A DNA stretch of 64,000 nt from Mauremys mutica (GCF_020497125.1 NC_059077.1:22142840-22206839), one strand, 5' to 3'. Shown: positions 48,579 to 58,310, counted from the stretch's first letter. A program made the numbers and translations. Notes: a model not told the origin generated them from the letters alone.

Positions 48579-48999
48579 AGACAAAGAATCTGTGTGGAAG
48601 GATGTTTCTTGTTGGGTTTTTTCACCTGTGTATGCTTACATGCAGGTTTCCTTTTGTTTCCTCCCTTTCCCCTTTCTTCTTGATCACTCTGTTTACTGCT
48701 TAAATGCAAATTAAGGCAAACACACATTCCTTTGTTTAGGACAGACCTGTTTGATGACTTCTGCATGGGGCAGGACTGTGGGGTTTGGAACATGTTCTAA
48801 TAACATCATACAGAGGAATCTTATAACTTCATATACAATGTTGCTACATATATTTCACCATGACAGTATTGACCAGCAAATTATGTATTTTCAAATGATA
48901 CCTCACAAGGCATACTTTGTACAAAGATTATTACGGTACTGTGTAGGTTCTGAATACATGGGTGCATGCTATAACCCAGGAGAAACTCTCCTCTGATTC

Positions 49000-49129
49000 C
49001 ATGTATCCGACGAAGTGGGTATTCACCCATGAAAACTCATGCTCCAAAACGTCTGTTAGTCTATAAGGTGCCACAGGATTCTTTGCTGCTTTTACAGATC
49101 CAGACTAACACGGCTACCCCTCTGATACT
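49000..49129 (-). repeat. Palindromic dispersed repeat, copy 2
   Basis: Carries the loop, one inner arm and the full outer arm, ending GGCTACCCCTCTGATAC, the complement of the start of copy 1. It is inverted relative to copy 1 and more diverged in the inner arm. Confidence 0.8.
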
Positions 49130-49850
49130 CTCATCTGATTGGCTGACTTCCTTCTTGCCCCTACCTCTTGGGGAAGAGCAGCCAATCATATCTGTCATGG
49201 GAAACAGGCAAAGCTACTTTTCCTGTGCCCCATCTCAGAGCTGTGAGGAGTTTTGGGTAGAGGTGGATGAAGAGGGCACAGTAAGAGCCAAGCAACTCTT
49301 CTCCCATGAAAAATTGGTCAGTTCGCTCTCTGCTTTTCTTTCCTTCCCTCTCTATCCCTGCAACACCAAGCCAGGAAAGATGTGAGGTGGGGTATGTGCA
49401 TAATTACTTGCTGGGCTGGGAGATGGGCAGATGTGGGGCTAGAGGGCACAGTATTAATTAATTTGAATTCTTGGGTTGGGGAGAAAGCTGTAAGCTCCAT
49501 GACAGCAAGCAGCATTTTATACAAATCTGTGAGATTTGATCTCAGTGGGTCAAGGAGATCTCCTGGAACGGGAACAAAAAAAATCATGTTATTCTCTTAA
49601 CTCGGGAGAGTTAGTAACACTGCAATTGTCACACAGATGCTAGGGGCAGGGAGAGGACGTTCACAAATCAAGATAGACCAAATCTTTGGCCCCAAAATCA
49701 TGAGAAAATTTTTAATTGTATGATTTTGTGTGGAAGGTCTGACTCATGATTTTTGAACTTTTGGTGTGGCAATACTGTGATTTCTGTCCTCTGACTACAA
49801 AGTATCAAGTCATGAATTAATGGGAATTCTGAGAAAGCAGTACTGCATGG
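49130..49850. other. Non-coding, nothing recognised
   Basis: Short chance frames only. Confidence 0.45.
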
Positions 49851-50440
49851 TGTGACAGAGTTCCTCCTCTACCTTGGTGAGTCCTGCGCTTATTGGCAGA
49901 TTTGCTCACCTCAGTGATCTTCCCCTCTGGTGGAACCCACAGTCTGGGTCAACTCCTCCTGTGTCTGATCAGGAGTTGGGAGGTTTGGGAGGAACTCAGG
50001 TCCACCCTCTACTCTGGGTTCCAGCCCAGGGCCCTGTGGATTGCAGCTGTCTATAGTGCCTACTGTAACAGCTGCATGACAGCTACAACTCCCTGGGCTA
50101 CTTCCCCATGGCCTCCTCCAAACGCCTTCTTTATCCTCACCACAGGACCTTCCTCCTGGTGTCTGATAACGCTTGTACTCCTTAGTCCTCCAGCAGCACA
50201 CACACTCTCAGCTCCTCACATGCACACCACAAACTGAAGTGAGCTCCTTTTTAAACCCAGGTGCCCTGATTAGCCTGCCTTGATTGGCTGCAGGTGTTCT
50301 AATCAGCCTGTCTGCCTTAATTGGTTCTAGCAGGTTCCTTATTACTCTAGTGCAGCCCCTGCTCTGGTCACTCAGGGAACAGAAAACTCTTTCTCCAGTG
50401 GCCAGAAGACCTCCCTTCTGCTACTCTGCTGTAGAGGTAG
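49851..50440. mobile_element. Left part of an LTR-like element split by the LINE
   Basis: Starts TGTGACAGAGTTCC. The complementary end GGTCTGTCACA closes at 58,310, and the pair is flanked by ATGG (49,847-49,850 and 58,311-58,314). TG...CA ends plus a 4-bp duplication fit a solo LTR of roughly 0.6 kb. The inner boundary with the LINE is not resolved and is placed within about 200 bases. Confidence 0.6.
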
Positions 50441-51686
50441 GAGGGAGAGGGCTGTTGCTGTTCCTGTTCCTGCTGGGCCCTCGTTGCTGCTGCTGCTACT
50501 GCTCCGGCTGCTCCGGCTGCTCCCCTGGCTGAGCTAGACACCACCACCTACCCCCTTTCTCTGCTATCTGCTTGCTGGCTGGCTAGTAGATTTCCCCCCC
50601 ACCCCCTCAATTGCCGCTGTTACTCCACCCACAGCCCCTTGGGGGGGGGGGTGCTGGCCTGCTCCCCGGAGGAGGGGAGTGAGGGACCCCAGCTCCAGCC
50701 CTTGTTGCTGAGGGCTCCACCACCACCATCTTCTGAGCGGGGTCCCTCCTGCCTGGCCACCAGACCACCGCCTGAGCTGGTAGAGCTGCTGTGTTTGCTC
50801 CTGGGGAGCTGCTGGAGCCCCAAGGGGGAGGAGGAGGAGAAGGAGAGGACCGCCTGCTGCTGGAGGACCTCATAGAGGCTCTGAAGACCACTGTGGAGGG
50901 GGCACTACAGGACTGAGTATTTTTTGGACTGTGTTCTTGTGGTGGGGGTTTGGACTGTGTCTGTTTGGGACGCCGGGGGTGTGGTGTGGAGCCTGCCCCC
51001 GGTCCATCCGTGTCCCCCTTCGCCCCCACCACCATCGTTGCCCCCTCCACCATCCCTGCTGGCTGTTTTCCTTCTGTTTCGGCCTCCTGCCTCTGGGACT
51101 GAGCTGCTCACCTGCCTTGCCACGCCCACTTCCACCATTTGGGCCTGCAGCAGCAGCAGCCAGCTACAATTGACTTTTTGCACTAGTGCCCGTGGGCTTA
51201 CCCCCAACCCCCACCCCCTTGGCCTGGCCCCCTCTCCTTTGCCACATTTGTCTACCCCACCCATTTCCTCTGTGGCCCTGATTGTCCTGCTCCAGCCCTG
51301 CAGCTAGCCCCGTGGTCCCTCTGCCCTGCTCCTAGCTCACCTTCCCCCCATCCCTGTGCTTCCCCAGCCCTGTTTAGACCCTCTCCTCGTGCGCCCATGC
51401 CCCCTTCCATGCGCTTGTGCTCTTCCCCCGTTTGAGTTTGCCCTTGTTCACTGCACCCCCCTATGCTGTTAGCCCCCTGATCCCCTAGTGCAACTAGAGG
51501 AGCCGGATTTCCCCTCTGGGTCAATGACCTGCCACTCTCCCGCCCCTGGGTCCTCGATTGCTCCCCACGCCCCTTTAGCCTTCCCTTTCTGGCACCCTCC
51601 TCCCCTGCCTGCAGCCTAGCGGGGAGGGGTTGTCGCCTCCTCTCCCTCCCCTCCCCTCGCTGTTTGTCCCCCTCCCCGCTCTCGTT
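50441..51686 (+). promoter_or_regulatory. LINE 5' leader
   Basis: Pyrimidine-rich on the plus strand, with CTG-rich stretches (50,470-50,530) and a G10 run (50,641-50,650). Frames here, including one of 148 codons on the minus strand, are compositional and motif-free. It should hold the internal promoter needed by an autonomous LINE, but no specific site is recognisable. Confidence 0.5.
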
Positions 51687-54236
51687 ATGGCGGGGGACGT
51701 GGCGGGGGAGACCCCTCGCGATGCTCCCTCCGCCCCTCCTCCAGACACCCCCATGTCCATTCCCCAAGCCTCTACCTCGACCGCCGCTGCCGGTCTATCT
51801 GCCACCGCCCCCGCTGGGGCACCTGCAGCGGCGAGTACCGGGGAGACGTCCGCTGCTGCCACGTCCCTCGCCCCTTCTGATTCGGGGGGAGCCCCCCCAG
51901 CCGGTGGGAAAGGTCGGGGTGGGAAGAAGGGTAAGGGCCCAGCTATAAAGACCAAGCCCTCCATGGCGGGGACTACCCCCGCTGCCGTGGTCCCGCTACC
52001 GGCCGCGGCATCCCTCCCCGCTGTTCCCTCTACCAGCTCCGCAGGTGTCCCTCCCCCGGCCCCCAGGGCATATGCCCAGGTGGCGGCGGCCCCCCCGCCT
52101 GCCGCTACTCCTCCGCCTGCCGCTTCCACTACCATCTTTAGCGGCCGGGGCCCCTTCCCCACCTTGACTAGGAAGCACGGCGTCCGTTGCCTCCTGGTGC
52201 CCGCCTCGCCCCACGTCGAAACCTATGTGAGGGCGTTGGCGAGGGTAGTGGGGCCCACGGCCATTGTGGCGGCCTCCAAAATGTACGGGAAGGTGGTCTT
52301 CTTCCTGGCATCGGAGGCCGCCGCCCAGGAAGCGGTAGAGGCGGGTCTGGCGGTGGGGGGCGTGTTCGTGCCCCTGGAGCCCTTGGAAGACCTGGGGGTC
52401 CGCTTGGTCCTGACCTCCGTCCCTCCCTTCCTGCCCAATGCCGCCCTGCTGCCCGCCCTTTCTGCCCTGGGGCGCCCTATTTCTGTCATCAGCCCTCTCC
52501 CGTTGGGCTGCAAGGACCCCGCCCTCCGTCACGTCCTCTCGTTCCGCCGGCAAGTGCAGCTTCAACTGCCGCCGGCGGCACGTGACGGAGAGGCGCTCGA
52601 GGGGTCCTTTGTGGTCCCCTACCAGGGAGCCCGCTACCGGCTGCATTACTCGACGGGGGAGGCCCGGTGCTACCTCTGCCGGGCGATGGGGCACGTCCGG
52701 AGGGACTGCCCCTTGGCCCGGCATGGAGGAGCGTCCGGGACCCCCGAGCCCCGGTATGGCGCCGGCCCCGTCACCGCCAGTGCCCCTAGCTGCCCAGCAC
52801 CTGAAGCTGCCCCTCCTCCTTCTCAGTCCACCGCTGTGGAGGAGGGTGCGGTGGAGATAACGCCGGGCGTGGGAGAGGGCCCGCCCCAGGGAGACTCCTC
52901 CCTCGTTCCTGTTGCCCCTCCGTTGCCTCCCCGAGTCCCTAAGCCGCTGCCCTTGCCCCCAGACCTGACCCCTGTTAGCCAGCCCCCGGATGATGCCATG
53001 GAGGGCTGGTCCTTAGTGCAGGGGAAGCGGGGCAAGCGGAAGGCTCCGGTCCCATTACATCTTTCGGATTCGGAGGCCCCCCGGAAGAGCAGGAAGGGGG
53101 TCTCTGATGCCGAGCCTTCCGCCTTGCCCCCCGACGACGCCCGTTTTGTGGTGCCGGCTGGGCGCGACGTGGCAGCACCGGACGGTGACGCTGCCCCTCC
53201 TCCAGGGTCCCTTCCTGAGGAAGCCCCTGAGGGAGCCCCCCTTGCCCGCTTGCCATCCGCAGCCTCCGCGAGGACTGAGGTGGGCGTCGCTTCGGGTGTT
53301 GGCGGGGAGGGCCCCGGGGTGGCGGACGGCGATCTCCCCTCCATCTACGAGGAGATCGAGGCCCTGGGTCTGACCCCGGTTACGCAGGGGGAGGACGACC
53401 CTTTACTAGCGGGCCTCGATCTGAGTGACCTCACCTCGGTCCCCCTGTCCTCGGTTTCCCCTCCCCTGCCTGCAGCTTCTGCTCCTGCCTCTGAGGGTCC
53501 CCTGGGATCCTCCATCATCCCGGCTGCGGGTGGCACCCCGCTGACGGCCGCCGAGCCCATCGAGGCGACGGCCGATGCCCCGCTGCCCGGACCCGATTCC
53601 CAGGGGGTGTCCCTCTTGGGTGTGGGCCAACCGACCCCTTGCCCTACTCTTGTCCCCTCCACCTCCCGTGATGCCATTGCCGCCCCTCGGGATACTCCCC
53701 AGGGTGCGGCCTTAGTTGTTTTTCCCTGCTCTGACCCATCAGGGGCTGCTGCTCTCCTTCCGCCGCCCCCTGTTGACCTGGGCAGCGGGGCGGGCCGCGT
53801 GGCGTCGGCCCATCGGACGCCACGTCGAGGGTCTGCCCCCTGCCTGCCCGCCTTGGTGGGCCACGGGGCTGTGATGGGGGCCCCGCTGGGGGACGGTCAT
53901 CGATCCGTTACCCCGCCCCCCCATGCGCTGAGGGAGGAGCTGCGGGCGTTCCTTGAGGACGTCCGTGGCTCCCGTAACAAAGTCCAACTCGCGCTCCAGC
54001 GGTGGGGGGATTTCCATCTAATCCTCCGGGCCGCAAAGGCCCTCATGGGGGAGGGTAAGGGGACCGGGAAGCAGGCCGCCGCGGCCTACCGGCGGGTCTG
54101 CTTCTTCCGTGACTCTCTACTCACCCACGGGTTTGGTCACGGATTGCTGCGCGGCCCGACGGAGGCCGTGGGCGTGTCTGCCGGCGAGGATCCCCCCCAG
54201 CACTCCTCATGGCGACGATCATCTTTGCCACTTTGA
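51687..54236 (+). CDS. LINE ORF1, CCHC nucleic-acid-binding protein
   Basis: 849 aa from the ATG at 51,687; the frame extends 19 codons further up with only a TTG. The first 150 residues are Pro/Ala/Ser-rich and low complexity. Residues about 165-325 form a conserved domain (GVRCLLVPASPHVETYVRAL, SVPPFLPNAALLPALSALG, PLGCKDPALRHVLSFRRQVQ) followed by one CCHC knuckle CYLCRAMGHVRRDC (C328, C331, H336, C341). This combination is the ORF1 of Tx1-type LINEs, and host ZCCHC3-like proteins share it. The rest is Pro/Ser/Ala-rich and acidic, apart from a Lys/Arg-rich patch near 450 (GKRGKRK) that could be a nuclear signal. It probably coats the LINE RNA. No stop or frameshift interrupts it. Confidence 0.9.
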   Translation: MAGDVAGETPRDAPSAPPPDTPMSIPQASTSTAAAGLSATAPAGAPAAASTGETSAAATSLAPSDSGGAPPAGGKGRGGKKGKGPAIKTKPSMAGTTPAAVVPLPAAASLPAVPSTSSAGVPPPAPRAYAQVAAAPPPAATPPPAASTTIFSGRGPFPTLTRKHGVRCLLVPASPHVETYVRALARVVGPTAIVAASKMYGKVVFFLASEAAAQEAVEAGLAVGGVFVPLEPLEDLGVRLVLTSVPPFLPNAALLPALSALGRPISVISPLPLGCKDPALRHVLSFRRQVQLQLPPAARDGEALEGSFVVPYQGARYRLHYSTGEARCYLCRAMGHVRRDCPLARHGGASGTPEPRYGAGPVTASAPSCPAPEAAPPPSQSTAVEEGAVEITPGVGEGPPQGDSSLVPVAPPLPPRVPKPLPLPPDLTPVSQPPDDAMEGWSLVQGKRGKRKAPVPLHLSDSEAPRKSRKGVSDAEPSALPPDDARFVVPAGRDVAAPDGDAAPPPGSLPEEAPEGAPLARLPSAASARTEVGVASGVGGEGPGVADGDLPSIYEEIEALGLTPVTQGEDDPLLAGLDLSDLTSVPLSSVSPPLPAASAPASEGPLGSSIIPAAGGTPLTAAEPIEATADAPLPGPDSQGVSLLGVGQPTPCPTLVPSTSRDAIAAPRDTPQGAALVVFPCSDPSGAAALLPPPPVDLGSGAGRVASAHRTPRRGSAPCLPALVGHGAVMGAPLGDGHRSVTPPPHALREELRAFLEDVRGSRNKVQLALQRWGDFHLILRAAKALMGEGKGTGKQAAAAYRRVCFFRDSLLTHGFGHGLLRGPTEAVGVSAGEDPPQHSSWRRSSLPL

Positions 54237-57200
54237 ACGCCCGGGGCTGTAGGATGGGTCTCCGCAGGAGCCAGGTGCTCTCCTTCCTTCGGGACGGAGG
54301 GTACTCTGTGGTTTTCCTGCAGGAGACCCATACGGATCCGGCCGCTGAAGCTAGCTGGCGGCTGGAGTGGGGGGACAGGGTCTACTTTAGCCACCTCTCG
54401 GTTCGCTCGGCGGGAGTGGCGACCCTGTTCTCCCCCGACCTACGGCCCGAGGTGCTGGGGGTCGCCGAGGCTGTGCCGGGCCGCCTGCTGCACCTCCGGG
54501 TCCGCATGGAGGGGCTTGTGGTTAATCTCGTCAACGTCTACGCCCCGACATCAGGCCCGGAGAGGTTGCGTTTTTATCGGCAGGCGTCCGCCTTCCTCGG
54601 CTCCCTGGATCCTCGTGAGTGCCTGGTCCTGGGCGGGGACTTTAACACCACCCTCGAGGAACGGGACCGCTCGGGGACCGAGCAGTGCCCGGCCGCAGCG
54701 GACGTCCTCCGGGAGATCGTCGAACGCCACTCCCTGGTGGACGTCTGGCGCGACCACCACCCGGACGACGTCTCGACTTTCACCTTCGTCCGGGTGGAGG
54801 CCCATCGGTCGCGCCACTCCCGGCTGGACCGCATTTATCTGTCACGTTTCCACCTTTCACGAGCCCACTCCTCCAGCGTTCGGCCGGCCCCCTTTTCTGA
54901 TCACCACCTTGCCACCGTGACGGCCTCTCTCTGCGCGGAGAGGCCGGGGCCGGCCTATTGGCATTTTAATAATAGTTTGCTGGAGGACGTGGGCTTCGTG
55001 GCGTCCTTCTGGGAGTTCTGGCTGGCCTGGCGAGGGCAGAGACGCGCCTTTCCCTCGGCGCGGCGATGGTGGGACCTGGGGAAGGTGCGCGCCCGGCTCT
55101 TCTGCCGCGACTACACCCGGGGCGCCAGCCGACGGAGGGATGCGGCGATAGAGCAGTTGGAACGGGAGGTTTTGAAGCTGGAGAGGCGTCTGGCCGCCAG
55201 CCCCGAGGATCCATCCCTCTGCGGAGCGTGCCGGGAGAAGCGGGAGGAGCTCCGGGCCCTCGAGGATCATCGAGCCCGGGGTGCCTTCGTTCGATCCCGC
55301 ATCCGCCTCCTTCGGGAGATGGATCGCGGCTCCCGCTTCTTCTACGCCCTGGAGAAAAGGAGGGGGGCCAAAAAGCACGTCACCTGCCTCCTGGCGGAGG
55401 ACGGCACCCCCCTCACGGATCCGGCGGAGATCTGCGGGAGGGCCAGGGCCTTCTACGCGGCTCTTTTCTCCCCGGATCCGACCGATCCTAACGCTTGCAG
55501 AGTGCTCTGGGACGGACTCCCGACGGTCAGCGCGGGCGACCGGGACCGGCTAGAGCTGCCTCTCACTCTGGCCGAGTTCTCGGAAGCCCTCCGTCGCATG
55601 CCCACCAATAAATCTCCGGGCATGGACGGGCTGACCGTGGAGTTCTACCGCGTGTTCTGGGACGTCCTCGGCCCAGACCTAGTCACCGTCTGGGCCGAGT
55701 CTTTGCGGAGCGGGGTCCTCCCTCTTTCGTGCAGGCGAGCCGTGCTCGCCTTATTGCCGAAGAGGGGGGACCTCCGCGATTTACGGAATTGGCGTCCCAT
55801 CTCGCTCCTCAGCACGGACTATAAAATCGTTGCGAAGGCCATTTCGATTCGGCTAGGGTCCGTGCTGGCGGACGTGGTCCACCCGGACCAGACCTACGCC
55901 GTCCCGGGCCGCACGATCTTTGATAACTTGTATCTGGTCCGGGACCTTCTGGAATTAGGGTGTAGGGATGGTCTGTCGTTCGCCCTCCTGTCCCTGGATC
56001 AGGAGAAGGCGTTCGACAGGGTGGATCACGGGTATCTCCTGGGCACTCTGCAAGCGTTTGGCTTCGGGTCCCAGTTTGTGGGTTTTCTCCAGGTGCTGTA
56101 CGCTTCCGCGGAGTGTCTGGTCAGGCTCAACTGGACCCTGACCGAGCCGGTCAGCTTCGGGCGAGGAGTACGGCAGGGGTGCCCCCTCTCGGGTCAGCTG
56201 TACGCTCTGGCGATCGAGCCCTTCCTCTGTCTCCTCCGTCGGAGGATGACGGGGTTGGTGCTCCGGGAGCCGGAGCTGCGGCTGGTCCTGTCGGCGTACG
56301 CCGACGATGTGCTCCTCGTGGTCCAGGACCCGGGCGACTTGGCGCGGGTGGAGGCTTGCCAGGCCATTTATTCGGCGGCCTCCTCCGCCCGGGTCAACTG
56401 GGTCAAGAGCTCTGGCCTGGTGGTAGGGGACGGGTGGCAGGCGAGCTCCCTCCCACCCGCGCTTCAGGCCATCCGGTGGAGCACGGGTCCGCTGCTCTAT
56501 CTCGGCGTTTACCTTTCTGCCACGCATCCGTCTCCGCCGGAGAACTGGCATGGTTTAGAGGGCGGGGTGAGGGCGCGGCTCCGGAAATGGACAGGACTAC
56601 TCCGGTGCCTCTCTCTTCGAGGGAGGGCGCTGGTGCTGAATCAATTAGTCCTGTCCATGCTCTGGTACCGGCTCAACACCCTGGTCCCGGCCCCGGATTT
56701 CCTGGCCAACCTCCGGACGGCGGTTCTGGAGTTCTTCTGGCCAGGAACGCACTGGGTCTCTGCAGGGGTCCTCCACCTGCCCCTGGAGGAGGGGGGGCAG
56801 GGCCTGAAGTGCCTGCGCACTCAGGTCCACGTCTTCCGCCTCCAGGCCCTGCAGAGGCTCCTGTACGGTGCGGGTAGTCCGGCGTGGAGCGTATTGGCAC
56901 ACACCTTCCTCCGCCGCTTCCGAGGGCTCCGATACGACCGGCAGCTCTTTTCTCTCCATCCGAGAGGTCTTCCGCGAGACCTCTCTGGGCTGCCGGTCTT
57001 CTACCAAGACCTCCTCCGGACCTGGAAGCTCTTTTCAACGACCAGGTCCGTGGCGGCCACCGTGGGGGTCGATCTCCTCGCGGAGCCCCTGCTACACAAC
57101 CCCCAGCTCCATGTGCAGGTGGCGGAGTCCCCCGCGGTGCGCCAGAGGCTGGTCTTGGCAGGAGTCACCAGGGTCGGAGACCTCCTGGACTACGACCGGG

Positions 57201-58129
57201 GAGACTGGCTGGATCCCCTGACGCTCGCTCAGCGCATGGGGCTCTCCAGCCCTCGTACCCCCCGGCGCGTACTTCAGGAGGTGAAGGCCGCTTTACTGCC
57301 CGCTGCTCGGGTTTACCTCGACCGGGTCCTGCGAGAGGGCACGCCCCGCCCACCTTCCACCCCGGGCCCCGTGGATCTTTTTATCGGGCCCCTGCCCCGT
57401 GGCCCCAATCACCCCCCTCGCCCTTTCACTGCAAGCCGGCTGCCCGATCTGCAGCCGGTTTTGTTCCAGACCGCGCCAAGAAAACATCTGTACACGCTCG
57501 TGCTCCACACGCTTCACCACCTCACCCTCGCGTCCCGCCCCGATACGACATGGCGGGACCTCCTGCCACCTCTCGAGGGTGAGGAGCCCCGGTGGGCCAG
57601 CCTGTATTCTGCCCTGGTCCCGAGGCCCGCCGGGGATGTCAGTTGGCGGCTCCTTCATGGGGCCGTGAGCACGGGCGTGTACTTGGCGCGGTTTACCCCT
57701 GTCCCCAACACCTGCCCCTTTTGCGGCGTGAAGGAGACCCTGGCGCATGTTTATTTAGAGTGCGCCAGGTTGCAGCCCCTGTTCCGGCTCCTCTTGGATC
57801 TCCTATTGCGTTTTTGGTTGCACTTTTCCCCTCACCTGTTTCTCTATGCACTCCCCATCCGTGGCCCCACGAAGTCGCGGGATCTCCTTGTCAACCTCCT
57901 CTTGGCCCTGGCCAAACTGGCCATCTATAAAACCAGAGAGAGGAGGTTGGCCGATGGGATTTCCTGCGACTGTGGGGCCTATTTCCGCTCCTCCGTCCGT
58001 TCACGCATCCGGGCGGAGTTCCTCTGGGCGGCGTCCACTGGCTCCCTTGACGCCTTCGAGGAGCAGTGGGCGTTGTCCGGGGTTCTCTGCTCAGTGTCCC
58101 CATCAGGTTCCCTTCGTTTAGCCCTATGA
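54209..58129 (+). CDS. LINE ORF2, APE endonuclease and reverse transcriptase
   Basis: 1,306 aa starting at the ATG at 54,209, inside the last 28 bases of ORF1 and in the -1 frame relative to it. Residues 1-235 are an APE-type endonuclease: TLNARG (N10), FLQETHT (E39), GGDFN (D144, N146), LDRIYLS and SDHH (D231, H232), all present. RT follows: NKSPGMDGLTVEFYR, LDQEKAFDRV (D597), VRQGCPLSGQLYALAIEPFL and YADDVLLVV (697-705, D699 and D700). The C-terminal finger is CPFCGVKETLAHVYLEC (C1169, C1172, H1180, C1185). No RNase H. It would nick target DNA and copy the RNA there (target-primed reverse transcription). The placement suggests coupled translation from ORF1. All landmark residues are intact. 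Assignment to the Tx1 branch is by motif; a tree would settle it. Confidence 0.95.
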   Translation: MATIIFATLNARGCRMGLRRSQVLSFLRDGGYSVVFLQETHTDPAAEASWRLEWGDRVYFSHLSVRSAGVATLFSPDLRPEVLGVAEAVPGRLLHLRVRMEGLVVNLVNVYAPTSGPERLRFYRQASAFLGSLDPRECLVLGGDFNTTLEERDRSGTEQCPAAADVLREIVERHSLVDVWRDHHPDDVSTFTFVRVEAHRSRHSRLDRIYLSRFHLSRAHSSSVRPAPFSDHHLATVTASLCAERPGPAYWHFNNSLLEDVGFVASFWEFWLAWRGQRRAFPSARRWWDLGKVRARLFCRDYTRGASRRRDAAIEQLEREVLKLERRLAASPEDPSLCGACREKREELRALEDHRARGAFVRSRIRLLREMDRGSRFFYALEKRRGAKKHVTCLLAEDGTPLTDPAEICGRARAFYAALFSPDPTDPNACRVLWDGLPTVSAGDRDRLELPLTLAEFSEALRRMPTNKSPGMDGLTVEFYRVFWDVLGPDLVTVWAESLRSGVLPLSCRRAVLALLPKRGDLRDLRNWRPISLLSTDYKIVAKAISIRLGSVLADVVHPDQTYAVPGRTIFDNLYLVRDLLELGCRDGLSFALLSLDQEKAFDRVDHGYLLGTLQAFGFGSQFVGFLQVLYASAECLVRLNWTLTEPVSFGRGVRQGCPLSGQLYALAIEPFLCLLRRRMTGLVLREPELRLVLSAYADDVLLVVQDPGDLARVEACQAIYSAASSARVNWVKSSGLVVGDGWQASSLPPALQAIRWSTGPLLYLGVYLSATHPSPPENWHGLEGGVRARLRKWTGLLRCLSLRGRALVLNQLVLSMLWYRLNTLVPAPDFLANLRTAVLEFFWPGTHWVSAGVLHLPLEEGGQGLKCLRTQVHVFRLQALQRLLYGAGSPAWSVLAHTFLRRFRGLRYDRQLFSLHPRGLPRDLSGLPVFYQDLLRTWKLFSTTRSVAATVGVDLLAEPLLHNPQLHVQVAESPAVRQRLVLAGVTRVGDLLDYDRGDWLDPLTLAQRMGLSSPRTPRRVLQEVKAALLPAARVYLDRVLREGTPRPPSTPGPVDLFIGPLPRGPNHPPRPFTASRLPDLQPVLFQTAPRKHLYTLVLHTLHHLTLASRPDTTWRDLLPPLEGEEPRWASLYSALVPRPAGDVSWRLLHGAVSTGVYLARFTPVPNTCPFCGVKETLAHVYLECARLQPLFRLLLDLLLRFWLHFSPHLFLYALPIRGPTKSRDLLVNLLLALAKLAIYKTRERRLADGISCDCGAYFRSSVRSRIRAEFLWAASTGSLDAFEEQWALSGVLCSVSPSGSLRLAL

Positions 58130-58269
58130 CCCCACTCCCGATCCTGTTTTTTTCATTTGTTGTCCCCCGTAATTAGTTGGTATCACAGACCTGTGGATCC
58201 TCCCCTTAGGCTGGGGGGAGTCCTTTAGCAGTGGGCGGGCTTCGCCCGCCCACTTCCTGGATGCCAAAT
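58130..58269 (+). other. LINE 3' untranslated region
   Basis: 140 bases from the ORF2 stop to the junction with the LTR remnant. It ends 'ggatgccaaatagg' without poly(A). It includes the GC hairpin listed next. Confidence 0.65.
58231..58253 (+). other. Strong hairpin near the LINE 3' end
   Basis: GTGGGCGGGC, loop TTC, GCCCGCCCAC: a perfect 10-bp GC-rich stem. In LINEs with stringent 3'-end recognition such stems are bound by the RT. No T-run follows, so it is not a terminator. Confidence 0.85.
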
Positions 58270-58310
58270 AGGACCAGACTCCTGTACCCCACTGGTCTGG
58301 GTCTGTCACA
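58270..58310. mobile_element. Right end of the LTR-like element split by the LINE
   Basis: About 40 bases, ending GGGTCTGTCACA, followed by the ATGG duplication. Paired with the left part starting at 49,851. Confidence 0.65.

Larger units (their letters stand above)
50441..58269 (+). mobile_element. Full-length-looking Tx1-like (L1 superfamily) LINE
   Basis: A GC-rich unit with a roughly 1.2-kb 5' leader, two long open frames that overlap, and a short 3' untranslated part ending in a strong hairpin. ORF1 carries a CCHC knuckle. ORF2 has an APE endonuclease, RT and a C-terminal CCHC finger, with no RNase H. This layout and the ORF1 type match the Tx1 clade. No poly(A) tail is seen. I could not define its own target duplication. 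Both frames are intact, so the copy may be young. Confidence 0.85.

Noticed and set aside
51630..51686. Upstream extension of LINE ORF1
   Set aside because: It starts with TTG. The first ATG is at 51,687 and the extension is low-complexity leader.
51575..53344. Long antisense frames of 173-242 codons opposite the LINE ORFs
   Set aside because: They are shadows caused by very high GC content, with repetitive Gly/Ala/Arg translations and no motif.
51687..54236. Host ZCCHC3-like gene
   Set aside because: The conserved domain plus CCHC knuckle is shared with host ZCCHC3-type proteins, but it directly precedes and overlaps an APE/RT frame, so it is LINE ORF1.
56113..57582. Frames of 254 and 232 codons on the plus strand within ORF2
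   Set aside because: Alternative-frame shadows of the RT coding sequence with Gly/Pro/Arg-rich composition.
58231..58253. Rho-independent terminator
   Set aside because: No T-run follows the stem, and the context is a eukaryotic LINE.
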